Positions 46,001 to 57,374 of a DNA stretch of 64,000 nucleotides are shown here, piece after piece; positions within the stretch are counted from its first letter, which is position 1, and each line of letters begins with the position of its first letter. The notes under the pieces are model-generated. The model was not told the origin of the DNA. It worked only from the letters and a program-made list of their open reading frames with translations, and made no database searches. The translations under genes and the position numbers were made by a program. This stretch comes from Arenicola marina (lineage: Eukaryota; Annelida; Polychaeta; Arenicolidae): NCBI GenBank assembly GCA_964019135.1, contig OZ025257.1, positions 16,891,971 through 16,955,970 on the forward strand, in the 5' to 3' direction.

Positions 46001-46875
46001 CTTACTTTAAAACAACAGCAATATCTTGACAAGTTTAGTCAGTACTGCAAAAGTCATTTGTACATGTTTTTTTACAAATAAGGTGGTTCCCCCGGTACTT
46101 GGTGGTTTGTGCTATTGTTGATGTACATTAATTTCCACTTCCAGGTCCGGAGCCTTTCTTTCGTGGGTGGACCTTCTGTTGATAAAACAGTGAGGCGCCT
46201 AATGTCTCACATTCTCAGCAACGGGGTCGGGAAGCAAATGAATTGGAAAGGGAAGGGGGCGAAGGAACCCTTTTCATCTCTCAATCTTCGCCATGTGATA
46301 TATGGTAATACATAAATATAACATACATATATATATGGTATATGCCGAAAGCAACCTTGCGATTAAGTTTAGTTTTTCGCTCGCATGTTGGTCAGTTGGG
46401 TGTTGATAGTTGATGAACTTTACCCAGAGAAAAGAAAAATGGCTCTTGTTCCATTATATGTAATCGGAAAGCAAGTATGTCATTACTTTGTTTCATCATT
46501 TGATATTGATGGCACATGACGGGAGTGACATTAGTTTGATATTGCTATGGTTTATAATATCTTTTAGTATAAGTAATTTTTCGCTATCTCAAATTCAAGT
46601 TCGTTGATATGTAATAATGTCAAAAGAATTGATTTTTTTTCATAATGTATAAATGAAACACCACGAACCAATTAACAACGCATTATCAAGCACTGAATTT
46701 GTATTGTTGTTTGTCGGCACATTCAGGAGCAACCCGTAGCAACCCCTCGACAAGCCGGTCAACGAACGCAGAGATCGAGGAAGTTGTGAAAAAGTGGCTT
46801 CGTTTTGCTGGCGACAGGGACGGTGGGAGACGGCAGCGGGATGAGACGAGGCGTCACACACAGCAAGATGCATAA
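43037..46875 (+). CDS. DUF4806-type accessory protein of the transposon, seven exons
   Basis: Exons 43037-43226, 43444-43555, 43714-44063, 44706-44816, 45435-45649, 46145-46304 and 46727-46875. Every intron is GT-AG and the phases join without a break to give 428 residues. Residues 1-65 form a compact N-terminal domain (FLIVEFTETNEVEVVPSCW, then WPSLRSAWRI) often found ahead of DUF4806, followed by AGRKLKLAEEQSDLQTD and a basic KRRVIRPKR. Residues 105-250 are low-complexity, rich in Ser, Pro and Ala. 258-285 is a Gln-rich helix (MERVQQQQQHNGAMLAQISQ). 295-410 is the DUF4806 domain: FPVGTMEELRALDALLADE, then VRRLMSHILSNGVGKQMNW, and ending VKKWLRFAGDRDGGRR. No catalytic site is seen. It probably binds DNA or the transposase; this is inference from location. 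Confidence 0.8.
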
Positions 46876-47232
46876 TGTATGGAGCCATATATACAGCCCC
46901 CCCCCCCCTATCCAGCTTCGTTTTGCTGGCGACAGGGACGGTGGGAGACGGCAGCGGGATGAGACGAGGCGTCACACACAGCAAGATGCATAATGTATGG
47001 AGCCATATATACAGCCCCCCCCCCCCTATCCAGCTTTGTTTTGCTGGCGACAGGGACGGTGGGAGACGGCAGCGGGATGAGACGAGGCGTCACACACAGC
47101 AAGATGCATAATGTATGGAACCATATATACAGCCCCCCCTCCCTATCCAGCTTCGTTTTGCTGGCGACAGGGACGGTGGGAGACGGCAGCGGGATGAGAC
47201 GAGGCGTCACACACAGCAAGATGCATAATGTG
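46798..47232 (+). repeat. 118-bp tandem repeat covering the last exon, four units
   Basis: Units start at 46798, 46916, 47034 and 47151. The first lies inside exon 7 and ends with its stop codon. Units 2 to 4 are each preceded by a C-run and TATCCAG, a good splice acceptor, then repeat the same C-terminal coding stretch. Confidence 0.92.
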
Positions 47233-47401
47233 TTACTGACACGGCACAATATCTTGCTAGTTGTGGCCTAAACAGGAATTATGTAGTTACTCTGTTACTT
47301 AGGGAATTGCTTGCTTGACGTACCCTTGTATTTCACAAGTACCGTTTAAAGCTTTGTGGTAATTGTACTGAAGCCTACTTTACTTAAGCGTGTTTGTTGC
47401 A

Positions 47402-47671
47402 GCTCAGGGAAAGCGTCGCCTGATAGCCGTGGGGCCTCCTGTTGTAACATGTTATATCTCATTAACCACAACAAATGATAATATGCATTTCTATTACGTT
47501 TCTAGAAATGTTGTGGTGTTGTCAGATTGTTTAGACAACCGCCCCAAAAAAACCTCCCGTGCCGTACTATTGTTACGTGAAGAGATGGTGCACTTGCGCT
47601 ACGACTTAGAAATTGCTGGAGTATATGTTAAACTAAATGAAGATCTACCAGCTATATTAATTAGAAACTAG
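47402..47671 (+). other. Possible alternative last exon of the DUF4806 gene
   Basis: TTGTTGCAG at 47393-47401 is followed by 89 open codons in the phase left by exon 6 (A-QGKRRLIAVGPPVVTCY...), ending at 47671. No domain is recognised. Could be a genuine 3' splice form or chance. Confidence 0.3.
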
Positions 47672-48259
47672 GTACCTACTTTCTCAACTAGACCATTGTT
47701 TTATGACAAAGTATATTTGATCTTTCACTTGGTGCGAAGATTATTAGTTATCGGATGGGCTGTTCATATAGCCTCACTATGTAGCTTGTTTAATTAGATA
47801 CTCATGAGGTCGTGTATCGCTTGAAATGTTAATGACATATCTGTGAGTAGATTGTTTTTGTCGGTAATCGGTAAATATCTACTGGACCTGGGAGGAAAAA
47901 CTTCGAACAAGGGATTTATTAACAAGGACATGTTCCTTGTTTTATCTGCCGCAAATGTTCGATACTATGAGACGATGTGGGATTGGTAGAGTATCTGTTG
48001 AACTGAATGAAGGTCGATCTACCAGCGATGTTAAGAAGAAACTAGGTACCTGGTGTCCTGCATAACGTTGTGATTAAAATTATGTAATCTGGAGTACAGT
48101 GCCGTCATCTGGTAATAATCGAGATACGATAACCTGCTTAGATAATTAATATAGCCAAATTGGTATTTTGTAACCATTATAATTTGTATCTGCTGGGCTG
48201 GATAAGAGTCATTGAGTTATTTTGAAATAAAATATGTTATGTTTCTTCAAGTGTTATAC
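47672..48259 (+). other. 3' region of the transposon with a degenerate duplication
   Basis: 47618-47682 recurs in altered form at 47987-48054 (ctaccagc...agaaactaggtacct). AATAAA occurs near 48226 (gaaataaaatatg), a likely polyadenylation signal for the second gene. Confidence 0.45.
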
Positions 48260-48332
48260 AGCAATGTCAACTTTGTTGAGAGTGTTATACTTGTAACGCT
48301 GGGCGCCACCATTATCCCATGACCCAAATGAC

Positions 48333-48576
48333 GTTGGTTTATAGTTGGTGTCCGCGTTGACGCAACATCGCTAAACATGTTGGCGTTTGGTTGGCTAAAC
48401 GTTAATGCGGCACCTGGAATATGGCTGTTTAGGTTGGGCCAACGGTGGCCCATCGTTAGTTGATGGTTGTGCACGCGACGTTGAAACAACCATTCACCGA
48501 TGAGCAGAATGATGTCGGCCCTATGTCGACGGCCAATGATGGGCCAACATTGCTTAACATGTTGGATCATGGTTGG
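48333..48576. repeat. Right subterminal GTTGG/CCAAC array
   Basis: Nine pentamers in 244 bases: GTTGG at 48333, 48344, 48379, 48390, 48433, 48561 and 48572; CCAAC at 48439 and 48544. Richer than the left array. Confidence 0.6.
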
Positions 48577-48586
48577 CAAATGGTTA

Positions 48587-48600
48587 CCTTGCTATCTGGG
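48587..48600 (-). repeat. Right terminal inverted repeat
   Basis: Read inward (minus strand) it is CCCAGATAGCAAGG, pairing with 39258-39271. Confidence 0.75.
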
Positions 48601-48627
48601 ATGTTCATGCATTTGTCAGGAGGACAT
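48601..48627 (+). mobile_element. LINE RT scrap, right piece of the nested target
   Basis: atgttcatgcatttgtcagga continues the 39236-39257 piece, as in 6641-6665 (tgttcatgaattttgccagg). It runs straight into the receptor duplication at 48625. Confidence 0.65.
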
Positions 48628-51213
48628 GTGTGCGCGAACAATCATAGTGTTTACGTATTTCATATACCTTGTTCTATCTTCTGACATCAAGAAAGTGTGT
48701 CAACACTAGGTTGTTTCGGTTATATTTTCGAGAAGAAATGTTAGAGCATACGTCTTTTCCCGCCCTTTTTCCTGATCACATCATCGTCATAACGTAACCG
48801 AGCTGGTTTCCCGAGGAAAAATATACCAAGCGGGTCTGCATGGAACTGGGACACACAGCGCTCTCCTGCTGGTTACGACTTAGTACGTGGAACCAGGCAA
48901 GCTGCGCCGGCGACGCAGTGAGTAAGGGGAAGGTCGCATTTCGTCTTACTTGTAACTTAAAGAAAACATAGTTCACTTTTTATTGAGACAATATTGGTAG
49001 ATTGCTCTTTGAGCTTGTAGTTCTCTATGATACCAGTCACGCTCAGTAAAGCCATCGGCCGGGTGATTTCTAAATATTTACACTGATCTGGAGTGATCGG
49101 ATGACAAGTATGGGCTCCGATCTCCGCCAACATTACAGTTTCTCAGTCATGAATGCAACCACCAATCAAAACATTGCCAGAGAACAGTACTTTATATTTA
49201 TTGTGGTAACAGTATCTTTCATTGCTTAAGTTGTATTTTGACAATCAAAATAAACACAAAAAAGACCAGTAGTGCCACATCTCCGTTTACACAGAACACG
49301 TTTACATAAACGTATCATATTTTGGATAAAATTATACATCATTTAACATTTAAAATGGTGTGCATTTAAACTTACCAAAGAAGTATATACATGTATCTAG
49401 TTTGCTTTCGTCATATATTATCCAAATGGCTTTATAACTCATTAAAGAGTTATGAAGTTCGCAGTTAACAAGATAACACATGGAATTACTTGTTATCACG
49501 TTTTATCACTTGATAATTGGCGATTAATCTATAAGGGCAAAAAGCTACACAATGCACGCACACCCCCACCAATTCCTGGTCTCATGTGGGTTGCACTTCA
49601 TGGCTTGCTCGCGCGTCGGGTACCAGGGCGTATGAGCAGCTATGTATCAGGGTTAGGCGTTAACATGTCTCCTTCCTTTTTTGGTATCGCATTCAAAGTT
49701 TGAAGTAAAATGTCTAGCGCTTACAAGCGTTCCCATCTTGTGCGCCAGTCGCCTTCCTTAAACCATATCAGTATATATCAGTATGTCGTGACCGAGAAAC
49801 GGCACGCACAGCTAGGCAACTGGGCAGCGAGGCGGGCCATTTAAATCGATAACCATATAAGTCTTTTGTGTGTGACGTCATGTTTGATTGTTCTGCACCA
49901 TGTAACCATGACTGTTTATTGAAGGGACCGCAGGGCGGTTTGGATCAGATTACAGTTCAGCGGGAAGTGGCCCTAGCTACCACTGACCCAGATTAAGTAG
50001 TGCGGTACGGCAGTTGTGAGCATAGGCGGGTCTATTCACGCACGTGCAGCATTCAGTAAATGGGTCCACTCTAACACTGCCTTTGCCACTGTGATTGTAT
50101 AGACTGTTCAATTAATCGTGACTGTAGTACGTACTACCAATCCACAAGGAATACAGTATCATTGACTTTGAGACTTTAAAATGTTCATCACGCCTTTCCC
50201 TAAACTCGCGCAATTGTTGATTGATGCATAGTTGCGACGTTTGTCTACATAAGGTAGGGACGGAAATATCGGTTGCGGTTATCACAAATAAGTCGCTAGT
50301 TTTGCACCGTATCATATGGTGATATTGTATGAGAGTTTTGCGGTAGGACTAACTGAGCAAGAACAGACAATGACATTAACTAGATGAATTACTAGTGTGT
50401 TTGAATCCCTCGTCAATAGCAAAAGAATAATTACATATTTCAACTCACATCAACTAAATAATTGAGTTCATAAGTAATATATCGTAGTACGCCATGGTCA
50501 TACACTTTAAATCTGCATTTTGAAGATATTTTATCAGGCATATCATCATTTCCAGTATCGCCTTTCTGATGAAGCGTTTTTACTTGTCATAAACTCCAGA
50601 CGCTATATTCTCTATGGTTGATCGATAATTGAAATTACTCACGCAGTATTTTACTTTCTGAATAAAGAATGTTATATTACTTCGTACGAATGATATGGAA
50701 AAGCCTGAATTCGTTAACGATATATATCCATATTGGCATTTATCTTTAATTTAAATGGTAAGCGGAAAAATAAATATCATATAATGTAATTACAAATTAT
50801 ATCTCGCAATAAAACTGTGACATTTTTGGGTGGTTCACATTTGCAAGTCGTTTGCTAGTCAAATTATTTGGGTGCAAGTTGAAGCTTGCTATTCCTCTAA
50901 AAATAAAGGTTTGTCAAAGGTTTTACAAAGTAGAACGTTTCCATTAAATTACGTTTCGAGACCTGTGCAGTTGATTAGGTATGAACTCTTACATGTTATT
51001 GCCTAATACCTAGGCAGCCAAGATTGCCTGGTCGTCGATCTATTATTCAGTTTTAACTGCACCGGGCAGTATGCTTGCTACATTGTTGCAACACACATCA
51101 TTATCGGCGAACTGATCAGGAAAAATTAAACTGTATGCGTTAACTAATGGTGTCAAACGAACTATTGTCGCGGTGTTGTCAAGTTGACCGATGAGTATCG
51201 ATTGTACTGTCAA

Positions 51214-52937
51214 CTAAAGCCGTTCTCATCTGAGGCGGCGCCACTGCGCCATACAACACTCAGCCACCAGAACGGGGCCGGACGTGACGAGTACAGCTGC
51301 CTGTTTGTAGCAGACGTCGTAGATCTAGTGCATGGAGACGACGGGTGAGCCGAGGCGGGCGGGGGCGGCATCTAATGGTCCCCCGGGGTGGCAGCACCTA
51401 TCCCACTTCAATCTTCAATCAATGCGTGCTGCCATACGTCAGCAATGCTAGCGGACGAAGGGCAAAGATTCTTATTGATGTAAAAAGGAAGATTTTATGT
51501 TTCTAGGCCATATCGTGGCAATGAGAATGATGACATTGAAAGTAGATAGGAGCCATGTCTCCAAAATAGCCCCTTTACACTTTGGGGAAAAAAACAATAT
51601 CTGATGGCATCTTCATCCAACATGGACATTTAGGATTCGAACCACGAAACGAATAAGCGGATGCACTAGCAACCACGTGGTTACCGCGCAAACAGTGGCC
51701 TGAAGACCAGCTCCCATCAGTTATTGGGTGGCAGTACCGTAGAGGTGCTTGATAAATTGTATGTAATTTTGGCGCCTTAGATCTTGCGGAAACGGCAGAT
51801 GTACGTTGATAACCCAACTAAGAATAACCCTCATCATGCATAAACAGTAAATATGACATATTATATATAGGTAAAATTGAAAGAATAATTTGCGTTTCCA
51901 GTGGTGGGCACGGTGAAATATTACATAAGAGTCGCCGGCCTTGAGGATTATATAGGTTGCACCAGAAGGTTCCCGCGTTGTCCTCTGAGCGAGGTTTCTT
52001 GTATCTGAAAGCAGATTAATGTAAGAAGTGGTTCTAACCATTATTCAACGATGTCTTGCCCCTATATGGCTGAAATGGGTTCGCGGTACTGCGATTTCTT
52101 CTGTAGTCCTATCGAATGCTGGCTATAAATCTCTGAAGTGATTGGGAAAATTTTCATACGGGGATCAGCCGCTATGTATGGTTTGGCCAAGCGTGATGAT
52201 GTCACTAAGGCGAAGGACTCTGATTGGACCTTGTCGAACAAGGGGGTTATATTGAGAGCCATAATGGTGGGGTCAGTTTGGTGAAAGGTCCCCATCCGAA
52301 CCCATAACCTCACCCAGGGCTCTGCAGTCGATGACTTCCAAGCAATGACCATTAAAAAAGTTAAAATGTGATACATACTCATCAGTTTATCTTAGAGACG
52401 CAGATATTTGTCACTAAGACCTGTTAATGTGATATTAAGGTGGAAACTATCCATGCCACAAATAAATGAAAAACACGACGCACGTCGCGGACAAATTTGA
52501 GTTTTGTATTTAATAAAGTATATAATGCGTATCAACAAAACGTTCCTTCCACGTTATCATTCCGTCATAATATTGTCTATTTGTCATTGCTTTATTTACA
52601 ATACAATAGTGGCTCATAAGTATAGATGCCTTAATCATCGAAGGAACTGCCTTATTCTCAATACAAAAGTGGATCATATGTATGGACATTGTGATTATTA
52701 GTAACACCGAAACGAATCATGATTTATTGGTATGCTACTTTAAATTCGATTCAAGTTACTTGTAGTGAAATACAGTGTCATGTACTTACTTCTATAATGT
52801 TCCCAAAAAAAGCTTCGCCAAGAGTTCCAAATTTGTATTGGTTTCCAGCGAGTTGAAGGGCAGTATGAACTTGGGGACTAACACAAGTGCCACCATGTTG
52901 CTGGGGTAGGTGACACTCATCACTATGTAGTATAACC
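51214..52937 (-). pseudogene. Ionotropic glutamate receptor-like gene, 3' exons, copy 2 (decayed)
   Basis: Minus strand. The M3 exon (52937 to about 52790) is cut at its 5' edge by the duplication border and lacks part of the linker (SVTYPSNMVALVLVPK is still readable). The S2 exon at about 52310-52070 is intact and open (ALNITPLFDKVQSESFALV, then AKPYIAADPRMKIFPITSE, YSQHSIGLQKKSQYREP) and shows what copy 1 has lost. The M4 exon (about 51450-51214) has stops and insertions. The M1-M2 exon present in copy 1 is absent. Dead gene. Confidence 0.7.
51600..51710 (-). repeat. tRNA-derived SINE-like remnant with B box
   Basis: Minus strand holds GTGGTTCGAATCC (B-box consensus GGTTCGAATCC, about 51635-51645) and, 30-50 bases before it, GTGGTTGCTAGTGCATCCGC, which resembles the A-box half of tRNA-derived SINEs. 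Lies in the receptor's last intron. Confidence 0.4.
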
Positions 52938-53280
52938 ACGCGTGTCGGCAGTGACATGCGATGCTTGACTAAGCCCCGCGAACCATCACCCACTACACAG
53001 ACACTGGTGGATGAGGTAAAAAAATCAGACAAAACACGTGGCGCCTGCCCTGTGATGGCGAACAGCGTTTTGATTTGACAGTCGACGGGATCGATCTTCT
53101 GGCAGAGGGCGTTTTATTAACATTGCGTAGTTGATGCATCACTGGTGAACATAGAGATTCGAAATATCAAACCAAAAATGTCATGACATAGAGGAGCCAT
53201 GCAAGTGGAACACCATACCAGTTTGCGAAGAAATACATACGCTATTTATTCTATATAAGCATAGACATTTGTCACTTAAC
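52938..53280 (-). repeat. Orphan methyltransferase upstream module
   Basis: Matches 20412-20720 and 28035-28370. It abuts the truncated receptor M3 exon at a sharp junction (about 52938). Confidence 0.65.
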
Positions 53281-54134
53281 TCTAAAGCCGACTAATAGTA
53301 ACTGCACACCGCCCCAAGAAGCCAGAACCCAGAAGCCAAGCGACACCCATTCATCATTGTCACGTTATCAAGTGAATGATAAATGTACATAACACAATAT
53401 AAAGCTGTCCAGCCCTACTTCACATCTTATCTTGCATCTGGCATACTTACACAGCTAACATTAAAACACTAATTTTGTTATATGCATACATGCAAGCAAA
53501 TCACCCACATTCGTCAACTTAAATGATAGCTAAATAGATACAAGTAGCAGAACAACTTCGATGCGCTTGAGATGAAACAAAACCAAGACTCCTTACTTTA
53601 AGGAAGTTGAAGACATGTGGACAGTATCTTCAAGCACAATTGACACTTAGCCAACAACTGTCAGATGAGACATTAGCAATTTACGCAGACACAGCAGAAT
53701 TATCAACAACTGACAAGATGACCATGCAGAATAAATAATCTAATTATACACAAGTAATCAAATATATATCATTACTAAATCTCACAAAGAGTGAAACCAA
53801 AGACTAATTAATATACCTTCGATCTCGCAATCATGTCAAAATGTAGATAAAACGTTTAAAAACTGCCGCCTGGTCAACACTAGTCAATGGAAAACAAGCG
53901 GATCTCCTCCCACTTTCGCTAAGTAGGTCGCACTCTTGTTATTTAACTGCGCTCTTACATTTTAACTTCTGGCAATCAGCCTACACTAACACAGGCAGAG
54001 CATACACTCCGCCGAGCACATTATACTCGGCCTACATCATATGGATTCTCTCTCTGTTCTCTATTTAACGCAATAACTAATACTTCTCTTTAATATCATC
54101 CTCAGAACTGGACATTTCCCAGTAAAATGGTGTT
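53281..54134. repeat. Unit spacer with R3 repeat
   Basis: Collinear with 20755-21330. R3 words at 53830-53960. Non-coding. Confidence 0.6.
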
Positions 54135-54770
54135 TGACACTCATCACAAAACCACAAAAGAAAGGTGTTAAGACAGATATGAATGACTATAGAGGAATAT
54201 CATTCCCAACAGCATTCAGTAAGGTACTTACACGCTCTTAAAGGCAAGGTTATCCGCATAGGCTGATGAACATCGTTTGAGACCAAAGGAGCAGGCAGGT
54301 TACCCGAAAGGGGTATTGTACAACCGATCATATTTTTAAACTCGAGTACATAATACAGAAATAGATTTCGAGACCGAAAAGGACGCTGTTACGTACTATA
54401 TATTGATTGATCAGGATGCTAGAATGCCACATTCCGCATTACGATGTAACCTTATTGGTGAAGGTATTCATGGAAATGTAATCAATATTGTACGATCATT
54501 TTATACAAAATTTAAGTCCGCAAAAACAACTGCAGGATTGGTACGTTACACGGGTGCATGATCAGCCCGCTGTTGTTCGCCTTCTATATCAGCGAATACA
54601 TTGACATGCTCTCCGAGGGGCACTGTCCAGGCATGTTATTAGGGCGAGTGCGGTCCTAGCTGCGACATGCCGCCATACTGACAGAAAGAGCTTTGTCCTG
54701 ACTTTGGCACAAGTCGCCACACTGTATTTCAGTGATTTAGCGTAACTTATACGAGTTGCCATACTATCCT
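54135..54770 (+). mobile_element. Non-LTR retrotransposon RT fragment, longest copy
   Basis: Blocks in order on the + strand: QKKGVKTDMNDYRGISFPTA (54150-54215, the palm motif around NDYRGIS), a decayed fingers/palm stretch, LIGEGIHGNVINIVRSFY (54450-54505), then LLFA-IS-YIDMLSEGHCPG (54570-54640). Broken in several places, and the YxDD site is not found. Same family as 21330 and 22540. Confidence 0.7.
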
Positions 54771-55378
54771 GGTTTTGGCAGAAGTCAAAATACTACAATT
54801 CAGAGCTTATCGTAACTATGGCATGCGTCGGTATGCCGGCAGGAAGAGTTCTGTTCCAACTGACGATATGTCGAAATATTGTATGGCAGGCTAACTTTCA
54901 TTTGCGGCGCGTTACCTAACTTTGACATTCGTTGGCCAATAAAGGAACTGGCTCCTTTTACATAACTCAAAGAAGTTTAAAAGTTTATTTCAAATTTATT
55001 TTATTACCTTTAATATATATATATGTATAACAAGTGATTGATAATACCTGAATAAATATACATAAACCATACGGTCAATACCCCATATGTATGCGTTATT
55101 GCTAAATCACAAGGCCGTAATTTACAAAAAGAGAAGACCGGTGGCTTTTCTTGATCATATATATCTTAGGATCAAATTTCGAAACGAAATCAAAATCATT
55201 CGCATCCCCCTCAAAATTATATAATAATGTACAACACACAATATTAGTCCGGTATTGCATATTTTTTCCTTATCTATCCGCCCAGCTGCGTGCTCTGTTA
55301 ATATCCACTGACAGACGTTATATACCCCTGTTTACACCTGGCCATACCAGTAGACGCTTAGCAATTAAAATACTCTTA
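54771..55378. repeat. Unit spacer before block copy B
   Basis: Matches 23020-23570. Non-coding. 55379 onward is the duplicate of position 1 onward. Confidence 0.6.
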
Positions 55379-55412
55379 ATTGGCGCAATAATCTGTTATT
55401 TTGGGAAGACAC

Positions 55413-57374
55413 TGTAATGTATTGAATGTTAACATTATGATGTTTAGCGCCGCCAAGCGAATTAACCGTCAACTGTAAATCATGTGATGTGATGTTGCGC
55501 ATGTGTAGAGGAACGGAAAATAGAACTTGAATGAGCAAGCAAAAAGGCCGGTTGTTTGTCTTGGTTTAATCCGAAAGTATTAGTGTTCAATCCGTCACTG
55601 CGAAGTGGAATGATATATTATATTTGGCGAAATTTAATTATGGCAACAAGTGTAGCAATTGAACTTGGTGGAGTTAGTCCATTTACTTGCAAAGGCGAAT
55701 CTACAACTGCAGGCCAGCGTTGGGACCGGTGGCTACGATCGTTCAGACTCTATTGTGACGGGACAGGAGTAACGAACAAGAAGCAAAGGCGTGCATTGTT
55801 GTTACATAGTGCTGGTGTAGAAATTCAAGATATTTTTTCACGCTGAACGACACAGGTGAAGATAATGACTTTGACAAGGCAACTGAGGTGTTAAATCACT
55901 ATTTTAAACATCAAGTGAATGCACCATATGAACGTTATGTATTCAAGCAAATGATTCAGCATCCCCATGAAACAGTGGATCAGTTTGTAACAAGGTTGCA
56001 ACAAAGAGCCGTTTGTTGTGAATATGGATCACAGACCTCCGAACAAGTGCGTGACCAAGTAATTCGTGGATGTATGTCTACTCAACTACGTCGAAAGTTA
56101 TTAAAAAAGGGTTCAAGACTCTAACTCAAACGCAAGATATAGCTTGAGCTTGGGAAATCGCCAATTCTCAGGCGGAGAAGATAGGGGAATCCAGGCATGA
56201 TCAGGTGAATAATGTGAATTTTAAACAAAGGAGTCAAGTGAAGGAATCGCCAAAACATGTGTGTTTTCGCTGTGGACGTGACGATCACTACAGCAAGGAT
56301 CCAGCATGTCCAGCTCGTGATAAAATTTGCAGACGATGTAACCAAAAGGGTCATTTTTCCGTCAGATGTAAGACGAGAAGCAGGCATTATGATACCAGAA
56401 CAGCGCCAACAACTTACTTCCAAGGCAGAAGGTACAGTAATCAAGTCAACCATGTAGAAAGTGACAATTCTGATGAATATGCATTTACTGTATCTGATAG
56501 CACATGTGAGAAAATAACTGTTAATGCAGGTGGCATAGATATTGACATGATTATTGACTCTGGTGCTTCAACGAATGTAATTGATAAAGAGATGCGGGGA
56601 CGCTTGAAACGTAAGAAAATAAGGTGTGTTTCATCTCTTTGTTAGAACAAACTGTACCTATATGGATCATCTGAACCTTTGAAGGTATTAGCTCGTTTTT
56701 TTGCAGACACCAAAGTAAATCCGGAATTGAGTATCAAGACAGAGTTCTTGGTGATTGATGGATGTGGCCAACCACTTCTTGGGTGTGACACAGCTAGAGA
56801 ATTGGGAATACTGAAGATTGTCAATTCTGTAAGTGACTACAGTGAACTGATGAGTAAATACAAAGACTGTTTTTAAGGTGTAGGTAGATTACATGATTAT
56901 CAACTCAAGATACATGTTGATGAGAATAAATACACGAGTCAGAAGTCTTCCTAAAAGATTATTAAGTAATGTGTGCATAAATTAAATGTTTGTGCATTGG
57001 TGATGGATAGTGAAGTTGCCAAGATGTTATGGAAATCTTAGTCTTGATTGTAATGCTAAAGGGTTTAAGTGTGTGAAACAATTACACATATTTCATCTTT
57101 TGTAAACTGATCTTTAATGACTGATATAGATTCGACATATCAAGTATTTGAAAAAAAGGAGGAATGTAATGTACTGAATGTTAACATTATGATGTTTAGC
57201 GCCGCCAAGCGAATTAACTGTCAACTGTAAATCATGTGATGTGATGTTGCGCATGTGTAGAGGAATGGAAAATAGAACTTGAATGAGCAAGCAAAAAGGC
57301 CGGTTGTTTGTCTTGGCTTAATCCGAAATCATTAGTGTTCAATCCGTCACTGCGAAGTGGGATGATATATTATA
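55413..57374 (+). mobile_element. Ty3/gypsy-like LTR retroelement fossil, copy B
   Basis: Duplicate of the element at 35-2000, with LTRs at 55413-55622 and 57165-57374 and the same GACAC duplication (55408-55412, 57375-57379). Parts: gag, two zinc knuckles (about 56265-56370) and protease. Broken, with a few breaks. Its own LTRs differ at about 7 of 210 positions. Confidence 0.88.

Larger units (their letters stand above)
39258..48600 (+). mobile_element. Two-gene CACTA/EnSpm-like DNA transposon
   Basis: A 9.34-kb element with short inverted ends: CCCAGCTAGCAATG at the left, and CCCAGATAGCAAGG read inward from the right. It is flanked by AT on both sides (39256-39257, 48601-48602). Removing it restores a LINE scrap that aligns without gap to 6628-6650 and 62110-62135. 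Both ends carry many GTTGG/CCAAC words. Inside on the + strand are a CACTA-type transposase (40526-42570) and a seven-exon DUF4806-type gene (43037-46875). A 2-bp target duplication is unusual for CACTA elements, which normally make 3 bp, so the exact subfamily is open. Apart from one transposase frameshift it looks whole and young. Confidence 0.85.
48625..52937. repeat. Segmental duplication, copy 2 (partner 14740-19625)
   Basis: Collinear with copy 1, about 90 percent identical by eye. It lacks the 800 bp at 16079-16877 of copy 1 (join at about 50036). The non-receptor part (48630-51210) shows no gene. Confidence 0.85.

Noticed and set aside
46805-47271. Apparent open frames with IYSPPPPIQL-type repeats on both strands
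   Set aside because: They run through the 118-bp tandem repeat; only the first unit is joined in phase to the DUF4806 exons.
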